NCBI GenBank assembly: GCA_024742285.1
Contig: JANSYR010000002.1
Span: forward strand, 248,001 to 312,000
DNA length: 64,000 nucleotides
From: a bacterium
GTDB lineage: Bacteria; Myxococcota_A; UBA9160; UBA4427
Direction of reading: 5' to 3'
Part shown: positions 34,846 through 43,576 of the stretch, piece after piece
How the letters are laid out: the number at the start of each line of letters is the position of its first letter
Position numbering within the stretch: position 1 is the stretch's first letter
Made by a program: the position numbers and the translations under genes
The notes under the pieces: model-generated
Told to the model about the DNA's origin: nothing
The model's database searches: none
Seen by the model: the letters and a program-made list of their open reading frames with translations, nothing else

Positions 34846-36066
34846 ATGAGCAGGTTCGAGATACCGGCAGCCGGCGCTGCCATTCTGACGATGGCCCTGG
34901 GGCTGTCGGCGTTCACGGCGACGGCGCAGACGGTGGCCATGAGCGGCCAGTACCACCAGAGTTCCGGACGCACGGTCAACCTACCCATCAATCCCCTGAC
35001 CCCCTGCGACCCGTCCCAGAGCGCACGTTGTCACGGGGCCGGTGTGAACGGCGGTACGCCCGCCTACGTCGAGCCCTCGTCGGGGGTGCCCGTCGCGGGG
35101 GGGCATCGGATCATTCCCGGTGGCCTCGGTGTCGGCGATGCCTTCACCGTTCCGACGGACGCCTTCACCCAGCCTGGCGTCCGGAGTTCGACGCCGATTC
35201 TCAACAACGTTGCGATCCTGCAGCTCGACACCACCTTTTCGTATGCCGGTCCGGCGTCGGGGCGGGCGCGAACGCCGGCGCCGCTCACGCGCGTCATGTC
35301 CGCCATGAACTGGACGAAGCCGGGCGCGGGGCAGGCCGGCCGCCTGGCCGCGAATACGACGCCCCTCGATCCGGCGACCCAGACGGAGTTCTTCGTAGGG
35401 CTCTCGTTCGACGCGGGCCCGAACGAGTTCGGTGGGACGATGGCGATGCTGCTCGCCGGATCGGGTCGCGTCTATCTGAACGGCGTCATCCTCGGCAGCG
35501 CAGCCGGCGCGACCTCCACGCGCCCCTGGGTCGGGACGAACCCGGTGGGTGGGAGTCCGACGTTTCGGACGCGCGATGGCGCGGGCTGGGGCTACACGAC
35601 GATGGGAGGCCAGCCGCCGGGCGTGATCATCAACAACGCGGGCTTCGCCGCGCCCTGCACCCAGGAGTTCCCGCCCGGCCCGGCGGGTTGTGGTCTCGTG
35701 ACCGACTTCACGGGCACGACGATCGGAACGATCCCGGCAGCGACTTCCACCCGCTGGCTCTATCCCTGGACCACCGGAACCGTCGAGGTCGTGCGGACCG
35801 GCACCGTGGGCGGCAACCCGTTCAATCAGACGCTGACGGGGATGGGGTACGACACGACGTCGATGACGACCGGTGGCGGGACCGTCCGCAACATCGGGCT
35901 GGTGACCGGCGGATACTATCGTCGGACCTCTGCGTCGGGTGTCGACAATCTCTTTACCGTCACGGGCATGGACCTTCAGTTCGTCCCGGAGCCGGGGGCG
36001 TTGGCCTCGCTGGTCTTCGGGGTCGGTTGCCTGGGAGCGCTCACGCATCGTCGACGCAACGGCTGA
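34846..36066 (+). CDS. PEP-CTERM sorting-domain protein
   Basis: A 406-residue secreted protein. The signal peptide (residues 1-28) ends near TATAQ. The body is rich in G, T, P and N with few charges. The C-terminus has the three-part PEP-CTERM signal: VPEPG near residue 380, a hydrophobic helix (ALASLVFGVGCLGAL) and a basic end THRRRNG. In PEP-CTERM bacteria an exosortase recognises this signal and anchors or releases the protein, commonly in exopolysaccharide producers. No exosortase is in the window, so it must be encoded elsewhere if the signal is used. AGGAGAGAA precedes the ATG. A long hairpin follows 65 nt after the stop. Confidence 0.88.
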   Translation: MSRFEIPAAGAAILTMALGLSAFTATAQTVAMSGQYHQSSGRTVNLPINPLTPCDPSQSARCHGAGVNGGTPAYVEPSSGVPVAGGHRIIPGGLGVGDAFTVPTDAFTQPGVRSSTPILNNVAILQLDTTFSYAGPASGRARTPAPLTRVMSAMNWTKPGAGQAGRLAANTTPLDPATQTEFFVGLSFDAGPNEFGGTMAMLLAGSGRVYLNGVILGSAAGATSTRPWVGTNPVGGSPTFRTRDGAGWGYTTMGGQPPGVIINNAGFAAPCTQEFPPGPAGCGLVTDFTGTTIGTIPAATSTRWLYPWTTGTVEVVRTGTVGGNPFNQTLTGMGYDTTSMTTGGGTVRNIGLVTGGYYRRTSASGVDNLFTVTGMDLQFVPEPGALASLVFGVGCLGALTHRRRNG

Positions 36067-36130
36067 CACGCGACGCGTGACGCAAGGCGCCTCGGACCCG
36101 GTTTCCCGGTTCCGGGGGGCGGCTCGGACG

Positions 36131-36175
36131 GGGCCCGGGGAGGTCGTCGACGTATCGACGCGCCTCCTCGGGCCC
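36131..36175 (+). terminator. Long stem-loop after the PEP-CTERM gene
   Basis: GGGCCCGGGGAGG (36131-36143) pairs with CCTCCTCGGGCCC (36163-36175) over 13 bp with one G-U pair. Inside, CGTCGA (36145-36150) pairs with TCGACG (36155-36160) over CGTA. This is the strongest RNA structure in the window. It has no T-run, so it may be an mRNA 3'-end stabiliser as well as a terminator. Confidence 0.6.
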
Positions 36176-36314
36176 ATCGCGTGGGGCAGGTGTTCCTGAG
36201 GCGAACCGAGACCCACTGTGCGCTCACCTGCGGTTGCCCACGCCGCGCGCCGTGATGCAGACTGCGTCGCGAGATGGGATGTCGACGACGTAGACGAAGG
36301 AGGCCGCAGCAGCC

Positions 36315-36731
36315 GTGAACGTAGACACCGGACGACGACGAGAAATCCTCGAGGCGTACTCGCGCCACGCCGAGGCGCGCCGAAGCTTCGAGTGGCGTGC
36401 CCTGGCCGACCTCTTCGCGGTCGACGCCCGCTACTTCGATCCCATCTTCGGCTGGCAGGAGGGGCGCGAGCAGATTCGGGCCTTCCTCGCGGAGGCCGCT
36501 CGCGGACTCGCGGAGCGCGAGTTCCGTGAGTGCTGGCACGTGGTCGACGACGATCGCGTCGTCCTGTACTGGCACTGCGTCCGGCCGGGAGAGACCACCG
36601 AGTCCGGGCGTCCGCGCTACCACGGGATGTCGTCGCTGCGCTACGCCGGAGAGGGGCTGTGGGCCGAGCAGATGGACATCTACGACCAGGCCGAAGCACG
36701 CGGCTCGCGCGAAGCCGCGCGCCTGGACTGA
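36315..36731 (+). CDS. SnoaL-like / NTF2-fold protein
   Basis: A 138-residue single-domain protein. The pattern EILEAYSRHAEARRSFEWRALADLFAVDARYFDPIFG ... EGREQIRAFL with later FRECWHVVDDDRVVLYW is typical of SnoaL/ketosteroid-isomerase-like cone folds. Members include isomerases, hydratases and non-enzymatic binding proteins, so the reaction cannot be named. The GTG start at 36315 follows GAAGGAGG. It converges on the second acyl-CoA ligase gene, which fits a role in lipid or steroid-like metabolism but does not prove it. Confidence 0.72.
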   Translation: MNVDTGRRREILEAYSRHAEARRSFEWRALADLFAVDARYFDPIFGWQEGREQIRAFLAEAARGLAEREFRECWHVVDDDRVVLYWHCVRPGETTESGRPRYHGMSSLRYAGEGLWAEQMDIYDQAEARGSREAARLD

Positions 36732-36787
36732 GCGTCACCGCGGGCTTCGCGGCGAAGGCCGGCGCGGAATCGGTCCGGCGGCCCGAC

Positions 36788-38329
36788 TCAGCCCCGGTCG
36801 ATCGTCGTCGGCGTCAGACCGCGTTCTCGCAGGACGAATTTCTGGATTCGACCGACCGGATTCCGGGGGATCGCCTCCATGAACTCGAGATAGCGGGGAC
36901 GGGCGAATCGCGGGAGCACCTCGTCGAAATGCGCGAAGAGCGCCTCGGCGCTCAGCGCGGATCCCGAGACGGGGACGACGACCGCCTTGACGTCATCCTC
37001 CCCCAGATCGCTCGGCACGGCGTGGACGGCCACGTCCTCTACGTCCGGATGGAGGTGGATCGCCGCTTCGATCTCCATGGAGGAGATGTTCTCCCCACGA
37101 CGGCGAATCGCGTCCTTCTTTCGATCGACGAAGTAGAAGTATCCGTCGACGTCGAGCTTTCCGATGTCCCCGGTATGAAACCACTCGTCGCGCTCGGCGC
37201 GGAGGGGGCCTGCGCCGCCACCCTTCAGGTAGCCCTCGAACATCGCGTGTGGCGTACGCGCGCGGATGAGGATCTCCCCGGGCTCGCCTCGCGGGACGTC
37301 TGCCCCGTGGTCGTCGACGAGCCGGATCTCGAGGTCCTCGTTGATCGGGCGGCCGGCGGAGCCGTCGGGAAACTTCTCGCCGAGCCGGGCGACCGCGACC
37401 GGAAACGCCTCGGTCAGGCCGTACATCGTCTGGACCTCGACGCCGAAGCGCCGGTGGATCTCCTCGACGGGGCACGGAAGCGGAGCGGTCCCCAGAAAGC
37501 GCAGGGGCAGCTCGCGATCGCCGGGGTCGGCGGGTTTCGACATCAGCATCGCGATCATCGGACCGACCGAGACCATTCCCGTGCAGCCGAAGCGCCGCAC
37601 GATCTCCCACGCGGTCGCGGGATGGAATCGTTTCTCGATCACGCTCTGGGAGCCTGCGAGGATCGGTGTCAGGAGCCCCTGCAGCCCGCTCACGTGGAAC
37701 ATCGGCATGGGGACGAAGACGACGTCGCGCTCGGTCATCCGGGCGCTGTCGACGAAACTCCAGCCGAGCCGCACGAGGTATTCGTGACTGAGGACCACGC
37801 CTTTCGAGGGGCCCGTCGTGCCGGACGTGTAGAGGACCGTCGCGTAGTCGCCCGGATCGGGCCAGGTCGGGACTGCCATCGGCGCGGCCGCCAGCAGCGC
37901 CTGCGTCGTCGTTGCGTTCCGCGCGGAGGCTTCGCTGTCTGCGCGCAGGATCACGTGCTCGAGCGCCGGGCATCGAGGGCGCACCTGCTCGACGGCGGAA
38001 AGCGTGTCGGCGTCGCAGACCACGGCCCGAGCCCCGCTGTCGTCGAGCTGGTGGCGGAGGAACTCGCCTCGATAGGCGAGGTTGATGGGGACCGCGACCG
38101 CGCCGACCAGCATCCCCCCCAGCCAGATCTCGGCGAACTCGAGGGAGTTCGCCAGGAAGAGCGAGTAGCGGTCGCCCGATCGGAGTCCGAGGCTCGATAG
38201 CCCTGCCGCGGCGCGGCGCGCACCGTCCCAGAGCCGACCGAACGTGACCGGCTCGCCTTCGAACCGGATCGCGATGTGGTCGGGGGTTGCCTCTGCTCGC
38301 TCGGCGAGAAGCTCGACCAGGGACTTCAC
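36788..38329 (-). CDS. AMP-forming acyl-CoA ligase (second copy)
   Basis: A 513-residue ANL-superfamily enzyme. The AMP-binding motif VLYTSGTTGPSKGVVLSH lies near residue 161, YGLTEAFP near 304, and the C-terminal PRNPVGRIQKFVL carries the catalytic Lys. It makes a CoA thioester from a carboxylic acid and ATP. The GTG at 38329 overlaps the stop of the Rieske gene (GTGA), so the two are translationally coupled; the longer frame upstream is rejected because it lies inside the Rieske gene. The coupling suggests that the ligase acts on the same class of substrate as the oxygenase. Confidence 0.9.
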   Translation of the reverse strand: MKSLVELLAERAEATPDHIAIRFEGEPVTFGRLWDGARRAAAGLSSLGLRSGDRYSLFLANSLEFAEIWLGGMLVGAVAVPINLAYRGEFLRHQLDDSGARAVVCDADTLSAVEQVRPRCPALEHVILRADSEASARNATTTQALLAAAPMAVPTWPDPGDYATVLYTSGTTGPSKGVVLSHEYLVRLGWSFVDSARMTERDVVFVPMPMFHVSGLQGLLTPILAGSQSVIEKRFHPATAWEIVRRFGCTGMVSVGPMIAMLMSKPADPGDRELPLRFLGTAPLPCPVEEIHRRFGVEVQTMYGLTEAFPVAVARLGEKFPDGSAGRPINEDLEIRLVDDHGADVPRGEPGEILIRARTPHAMFEGYLKGGGAGPLRAERDEWFHTGDIGKLDVDGYFYFVDRKKDAIRRRGENISSMEIEAAIHLHPDVEDVAVHAVPSDLGEDDVKAVVVPVSGSALSAEALFAHFDEVLPRFARPRYLEFMEAIPRNPVGRIQKFVLRERGLTPTTIDRG

Positions 38330-39372
38330 GCCGGGGCGACCTCGATCTCGTCGATCGCGTGCTTCGGATAGAACTGGTAGCACCACTGCCGAAGCTTCGT
38401 GTAGGCGTCGACTTCCTCCGGAGCGAAGTTCGCCGCGGGCAGGTATTTCATGTTCTCCCAGGCGAAGTAGTCCTGAGGGATCACCTGCCACTGGAGCTCG
38501 AGCATGTGCAGCGCGATCCCGGTCGGCTCGTCCCCGTCATCGCCCTCGACCCGCTTCGACGTCTGCTGCATGAAGTTGCGGCACATCTCGTCGTCGATGG
38601 GCGTCATGCAAGCGATCTGGAGCGTCGGGTGGGGGACCTCCCACCGGACGCAGCCGAAGAAGCCCCACGCCCTGACGTCCGTCGTCGCCTCGACCTCGCC
38701 GTCGGGTGTCATCCGAGTCGAGTCCTTGCCGGCTCCGTAGGGAACGTGCAGCTTGCATTGGAACTCCGGGTAGCCGAACACGTACTCGGTCGCCGTCGGC
38801 GCGCGACCGGCGCCGTGCACCCAGGCCACGTGCGCCGGGTCCGCGGCGTTCTCGTGGGGGAGCTGGGGGTGACACTTCACCTCCCAGCTGCGTCCGCTGA
38901 AGGGGAGCATCGGATACCAGCCGTCGTCCTCGAGCTCGGGGAATGCGGGCAGGTCCCATTGCGGAGGATTGCCTTCGGAGTCCCACCACATCATGATCAT
39001 GCCGTGGAGTTCCCGGACCTCGTACGTCTTGATCTGGAGGTGGGCCTTGCAGTCCTGCTTGCTGTACGGGATCTCGGTGTTTCGCCCCTCGCCGTTCCAC
39101 ATCCAGCCGTGCCAGGGGCACATCAGCTGATCCCCCTTGACGTGTCCCATGCGATCCGTGAACTCTCCCTTCACGCCGCGATGGGCACCGAGGTGCAGGC
39201 AGAACGCATCCTGCAGATAGAGCTGTCCCGAATCCCCCCTCCAGAGCACGAAGTCTTCGTTGAAGTACTTCAACGCCTTCACTTCGCCCTTGTCGATCTC
39301 GTGCGACCAACCGATCTGCCACCAACTCCTGGGGTAGCGAAATCGGGGGAGAGAGAGAACCGGATTGGGCAT
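38326..39372 (-). CDS. Rieske [2Fe-2S] aromatic-ring/steroid-type oxygenase, terminal component
   Basis: A 348-residue enzyme. The Rieske ligands are C58-x-H60 in FCLHLGAHRG and C85-x2-H88 in CPWHGW. The catalytic mononuclear iron site is in ENAADPAHVAWVH (D, H, H). The overall form is close to KshA/DAF-36-type Rieske monooxygenases acting on steroids or similar hydrophobic rings. The 24-residue spacing between H60 and C85 is longer than the usual 15-17, due to an insertion around EFTDRMGH. No reductase or ferredoxin gene is adjacent. The ATG at 39372 follows GAAGAGGT. It lies between the second LysR gene and the second ligase gene, all on the minus strand. Confidence 0.87.
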   Translation of the reverse strand: MPNPVLSLPRFRYPRSWWQIGWSHEIDKGEVKALKYFNEDFVLWRGDSGQLYLQDAFCLHLGAHRGVKGEFTDRMGHVKGDQLMCPWHGWMWNGEGRNTEIPYSKQDCKAHLQIKTYEVRELHGMIMMWWDSEGNPPQWDLPAFPELEDDGWYPMLPFSGRSWEVKCHPQLPHENAADPAHVAWVHGAGRAPTATEYVFGYPEFQCKLHVPYGAGKDSTRMTPDGEVEATTDVRAWGFFGCVRWEVPHPTLQIACMTPIDDEMCRNFMQQTSKRVEGDDGDEPTGIALHMLELQWQVIPQDYFAWENMKYLPAANFAPEEVDAYTKLRQWCYQFYPKHAIDEIEVAPA

Positions 39373-39478
39373 GATCGTGGACCTCTTCGCCGCTCGTCGA
39401 TCGGATGTCGAGCGGTCTTCGGGAGAATGACTTGCCCGACACGGGCGGCGTGTCTCCGTCGTGGTCGAGCGAGCCTCG

Positions 39479-39499
39479 GAAGGCAGCTCCGCTGCCTTC
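39479..39499 (-). terminator. Hairpin between the second LysR gene and the Rieske gene
   Basis: A perfect 8-bp stem GAAGGCAG/CTGCCTTC over a 5-nt loop lies 171 nt after the LysR stop and 107 nt before the Rieske start. A smaller GCCCG/CGGGC hairpin (39434-39446) lies nearer the Rieske gene. They may end the LysR transcript or attenuate read-through. Confidence 0.4.
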
Positions 39500-39669
39500 G
39501 GCCGACGAAGGGATCTGCCTGACGTCAAGGGCGAACGGTCGGCTGGCGAGATCAGCGGCCGTCGATCCCTTCATCGCATACGGCCTTCGGCATGACAAAT
39601 TCGGATCCCTCATGCGCGCTATCGAAGAGCTGCATCCGACCGCGTTCCGGCGACCGGGGCCGATCCGGG

Positions 39670-40587
39670 TCAAGCGCCGACGAGATCCCGCAGGAGTGAT
39701 CGGACTTCGCCGAGGAACCACTCGTGACCGGCGGCGCCCTGCGTCCGTTCATGGTGGACGAGATGGACGAGGGCGGGGGCCAGCTCGAGCGGTGGTTCGT
39801 GTCTCGTCAGTCCGTCGGGCTCGCCGCCGACGTCCAGCAAGGCGCGCGGAATCGTCGCGATGAGGTCCGTGCCCGCGACGATCGTGGGAATCGAGGCGGG
39901 CGTCGAGACGGTCAGCTTGATGTGTCGCTGCGCTCCGCGGGCCGCGCAGAGTTCATCGATCTCCTGGTCCGCCAGATTGGGATAGTCGACGGTGACGTGA
40001 TCCGCTTCGAGGAAGTCATCCAGGGTCAGCGTCTTGCGTTTCCTGGATCGCCTGCGGCGGGTGATGCAGATGTATTCGCTCGCGACGAGCTCCTCGACGA
40101 TCAGCCCCTTCGCGCCGCTCGGAGCGAAGGGCGTGACGGCGAAGTCGATCTCGGCGTTCTCGAGCGACCGCACGAGCTTGTCCGCCTGTACCGGAACGAC
40201 CGTCAGCACGACGTCCGGGGCCGTCGACCGGATACGTTCCACCAGGGCCGGCAGCACGGTGAGCTGTGCGGCGCTCTCGAGGCCGAGGCGCACGGCCATC
40301 CGGGACGTGCCTGGGACGAAGGGCTGGCCTCCCGTCAGGACCTCTCCGGCGGCGTCGAGAATCTTCCGGACGGGCATCTCGAGCTCGGCGGCCCTCGGCG
40401 TGACGACCATGCCTTGCGCGGTCCGCTCGAGCAGGGGGTCGTCGAGGAGTGTCCGAAGTCGGGCGAGGGCGTGACTCGTCGCCGACTGCGAGAGGCCGAG
40501 GCGCTTCGCGGCCGCGGTCACGCTGGACTCCGCGATCAGCGCGTCGAGGACCACCAGAAGATTGAGGTCGAGGCCTGCGAGTCGCAC
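39670..40587 (-). CDS. LysR-family transcriptional regulator (second copy)
   Basis: A 305-residue paralogue of the regulator at 20989-21915: both start MRLA-x2-DLNLL-x-VLDA and share the helix-turn-helix GLSQSATSHALARLR, and the ligand-binding domains align by eye over their whole length (for example ATIP, HLVHHERT against YLIHHERI). A basic run RRRRSRKRK at about 182-190 is specific to this copy. It is upstream of and co-directional with the Rieske and ligase genes, which it probably regulates. Confidence 0.92.
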   Translation of the reverse strand: MRLAGLDLNLLVVLDALIAESSVTAAAKRLGLSQSATSHALARLRTLLDDPLLERTAQGMVVTPRAAELEMPVRKILDAAGEVLTGGQPFVPGTSRMAVRLGLESAAQLTVLPALVERIRSTAPDVVLTVVPVQADKLVRSLENAEIDFAVTPFAPSGAKGLIVEELVASEYICITRRRRSRKRKTLTLDDFLEADHVTVDYPNLADQEIDELCAARGAQRHIKLTVSTPASIPTIVAGTDLIATIPRALLDVGGEPDGLTRHEPPLELAPALVHLVHHERTQGAAGHEWFLGEVRSLLRDLVGA

Positions 40588-40858
40588 GGTGTCACCTCGG
40601 AGGTAGGAGAACGTTGGATCGCTAGGTAAGCAAAGTCCCTGGCCGCGCGCCGCGGCGGGTCGCGGTCCGGACCGTGAGGCAGGGGTCGTCGGCGTCTCGT
40701 CGATGCCCGCATCGGGGAGCTCCGCGGACGTGGTAGCGGCCGTGAACGTGCGGCTCCGCTCCGTGCCCGGCCGGACGCGCGGGGGCGCCCCGTGGACGGG
40801 GCTGCGATGTTGATGCGGACGTTGCGTTCGGCCTCGGATGCGGTGGCGAGAGGGGGCG

Positions 40859-43576
40859 ATGTCGAATCGGCTCTTGGGAGCGAGTTGCCTGGCCTACGCG
40901 ATCGGCGTGGGCTGCGCGGAGGCAGGATGGGCGCCGGCGTCCGGTGTGCTCGTGGGGCTGGTGCTCGTGGGCGGCGTCCTGGTCGCCGGGCTGGCGGCGA
41001 AGCATCCGCGCGCGGCGATCGTGGCGGGGCTGCCGCTGCTGGTCTTCGTGGGTGCGCTCCGGCTCGAGCTGCGCCTCGAGCAGGCGCGGCAGGATCTCGA
41101 TCGGGTCGCCTCACTGCCTGCGGATTCCGCACAGCGTTTCGAGGCGCGGGTGGTCGATCGTCGAGAGCGGCGTTGGGGAACCGAGATCGAGATGGATCGC
41201 GTCCGGCGGCTGGGCGAGGGGCCGCCACTGCCGAATCGCTTGCTGCTCTCGGTTGCGAAAGACGGCCTTGGGAGCCGGATTCATCGCCTCTCGCAGCCGG
41301 GGGGGCGAGTGCGATTCGTAGCGCGGTTGACCCCCATCGAAGGGACACGGAACCCGGGGACCGACGACGTCGCGCGGACCTGGGCTCGCCGCGGCCTCGC
41401 GGTCCGCGCCCGGGGGCTCGACCCCGCCTGGGCGGTCGCGATCGACGATGCGAAGGCCCGCGCGCCGTCGCTGCGCCAGCGTGTGCTCGATCGGGTGGGA
41501 CCCCTGCTCGCCACCCGCTCGGGCGGCAGCCTTGCCCTGGCGCTCGTCCTCGGCGAGCGCGCAGGCCTGGCCCCCGAGCTCGTCGATGGATTTCGTGCCC
41601 TGGGCCTGTCCCACCTGATCGCGATCTCGGGGCTCCACGTCGCACTGGTGGGGGGCGGCGTGGTTCTCGTCGTGCAGCGGCGCGTTCGTCGAAGCGCAGC
41701 GGGGCGGCTCCCCGTCGCGATCGCCTGGGGCCTGGGAGCCGCTGCGGCGGTCGTCTACGCCGTCCTCGCCGGCGCGGGGCCGGCGGTACAACGCGCGGCG
41801 TTGCTCTTCGTCGGGGCGGCGCTGGCGAGACCCCTGCGACGCGATCTGACGCCGGCGCGGGCGCTGGGCGGAGCGGCCCTCGCTCTCGGTCTCGCGGAGC
41901 CCGCCTGGCTCTTCGATCTCGGGGCGCAGTTGAGCTTCCTTGCGTGCGCCGGAATCGTGTCCGTGTCCGGGAGCAGGCCGTCGCATCCGCCGCCGGAGAG
42001 GAGAGACCGGACGACGTTCCGGGAGGCGTTCCAGGTCTCGGCGTCGACGACACTGGCGGCCTCCTTCGCGGCGGCACCGGCGCTTGCGGCGGCGGGCCTC
42101 GCCCTCGTTCCGTGGGCGCCGCTCTCGAATCTGGTCGCGGTGCCGCTGCTGACCGGCATCGTGCTGCCGATGGCCTTCGTCGCGGTCGGTTGCGCCGCCG
42201 CCGGTGGCGAGGGGGTGGCGGCGATGGCGCTGCTTCCGGTGGCCGCGGCCGAATGGGCGGTTCTGTCGGCGGCGGACCTCGTGCCCGGATCGGCGGGGGC
42301 GGATCGGCTCGGGGCGATCGTGCTGGCGGCCGGCTGCGCGTGTGGCCTGGTGCTCACTCGACGACGGGCCTTCGGTGCGGCGTTCGTATCGTGGGTCGCG
42401 TTGGCCTCGCTCGGGGTGCCGCCCGGGACGGGCGCGTTCCGGCTCCCGAATCCGCCGCGGGTCGTCTATCTCGACGTCGGCCAGGGCGACGCCGCGCTGA
42501 TCGAGGGGCGGGACGCACGGGTCCTCGTCGATACCGGGCGGTCGCTCGGCGGGGCCGGGCGCGCCGGGCGGGTGGAGCGGGCCGTGCGCGCGCTGGGCGG
42601 TCGCCGGCTCGATCGGCTGGTCGTGACCCACGGCGATGCCGACCATCGAGGCGCGGCGACGGACCTGCTCGCGCGCCTGCCGATCGGCGAGATCTGGCTG
42701 CCCGCGTCGGGCGCCGAGACCGACGAGCGGCTGGCGGACCTGGCGCGCGAGGCGAGGAATCGGGGGATCCCGGTGCAGTGGTTGGCGGCGGGCGCGTACC
42801 TCGAGGTCGGCGACCTGGGATTCGAAGTCCTGTCGCCTGCGCCGGGCACGACCGCCCCGATGAGCGGGGGCAACGAGGCTTCGCTCGTCCTCCGGGCGGA
42901 GGTCGGCGGCATTCGCCATCTCCTGGCGGCGGACATCGGAATCGAGACGGAGGCCGCGCTGGTCGAGTATCCGGCGGGGCTCGCTGCCGACGTCCTCAAG
43001 GTCGGGCATCACGGCAGCGCGGGGAGCACCTCCGAGCGCTTCCTGGCCGCGGTCGCCCCGAAGGTCGCCGTCGTCAGCGCACCGTGTCGAACTCAGCGTG
43101 GTCTTCCCGCCCCGCGCGTGCTCCGCCGCCTCGACCGCTTCGGGGCCCGCCTCGCGTGGACCGGGCGCGACGGGGCGGTCGCCGTTGCCCGATCCGGGGG
43201 CGAGATCGAGATCGTTCGTTGGGGCGAACGCCGCATCTGTCCGAGCGATCCCGAAGCACGCGTACCGACCGTGGACCTACCTCCCGGAGAATCGCGGCGG
43301 GCGCTTCTGGACGAAGGCCCGCTGCGCCTCTCGCGCGTCCTCCGTGCGGCGGAGGGGCTTTCCGAGCTCTTCCTGACGAGAATACGCGTTCTCGAGACTC
43401 ATTCCCTCGAGCTCACGGACGCCCGAGAGCGTGGCCCGGACGGCGAGCGGCGCGTTGGCCGCGATCTGGTCGGCGACCTCGAAGACGCGCTCCATCAGTC
43501 GGTCGGCCGGGACCAGCTCGTTGACGAGCCCGATTCTCAGGGCGTGCTCGGCGTCGATCGGCTGGGCTGTATATAG
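40859..43576 (+). CDS. comEC: ComEC/Rec2-type DNA-uptake channel protein; 3' 300 bp overlap an opposing gene
   Basis: About 905 residues. The N-terminal membrane helices, a DUF4131 part, the competence domain (GLSHLIAISGLHVALVGG) and the metallo-beta-lactamase-like domain (VVYLDVGQGDAALIEG, VTHGDADHRGA, VGHHGSAGSTSERF) are in the normal order. In the family the motif after the HHGS region is N-x-Y-G-H-P; here it reads TQRGLPAP, so the usual His is lost. Homologues move single-stranded DNA through the inner membrane. The ATG at 40859 follows GAGAGGGGG. After IEIVRWGERR the frame continues for about 115 residues, and from 43277 this tail is antisense to the crotonase gene and does not look like ComEC. 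Confidence 0.88.
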   Translation: MSNRLLGASCLAYAIGVGCAEAGWAPASGVLVGLVLVGGVLVAGLAAKHPRAAIVAGLPLLVFVGALRLELRLEQARQDLDRVASLPADSAQRFEARVVDRRERRWGTEIEMDRVRRLGEGPPLPNRLLLSVAKDGLGSRIHRLSQPGGRVRFVARLTPIEGTRNPGTDDVARTWARRGLAVRARGLDPAWAVAIDDAKARAPSLRQRVLDRVGPLLATRSGGSLALALVLGERAGLAPELVDGFRALGLSHLIAISGLHVALVGGGVVLVVQRRVRRSAAGRLPVAIAWGLGAAAAVVYAVLAGAGPAVQRAALLFVGAALARPLRRDLTPARALGGAALALGLAEPAWLFDLGAQLSFLACAGIVSVSGSRPSHPPPERRDRTTFREAFQVSASTTLAASFAAAPALAAAGLALVPWAPLSNLVAVPLLTGIVLPMAFVAVGCAAAGGEGVAAMALLPVAAAEWAVLSAADLVPGSAGADRLGAIVLAAGCACGLVLTRRRAFGAAFVSWVALASLGVPPGTGAFRLPNPPRVVYLDVGQGDAALIEGRDARVLVDTGRSLGGAGRAGRVERAVRALGGRRLDRLVVTHGDADHRGAATDLLARLPIGEIWLPASGAETDERLADLAREARNRGIPVQWLAAGAYLEVGDLGFEVLSPAPGTTAPMSGGNEASLVLRAEVGGIRHLLAADIGIETEAALVEYPAGLAADVLKVGHHGSAGSTSERFLAAVAPKVAVVSAPCRTQRGLPAPRVLRRLDRFGARLAWTGRDGAVAVARSGGEIEIVRWGERRICPSDPEARVPTVDLPPGESRRALLDEGPLRLSRVLRAAEGLSELFLTRIRVLETHSLELTDARERGPDGERRVGRDLVGDLEDALHQSVGRDQLVDEPDSQGVLGVDRLGCI

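Noticed and set aside
36067-36130. Exosortase or small gene near the PEP-CTERM gene
   Set aside because: No open frame with membrane helices is present; only the structured 3' region was found.
36530-38200. 556-codon plus-strand frame antisense to the second ligase gene
   Set aside because: The ligase on the minus strand has all family motifs; the plus-strand frame has none.
40792-43524. 910-codon plus-strand frame overlapping comEC
   Set aside because: It is very rich in R, G and P, lacks membrane helices, and lies in another frame of the true comEC gene.
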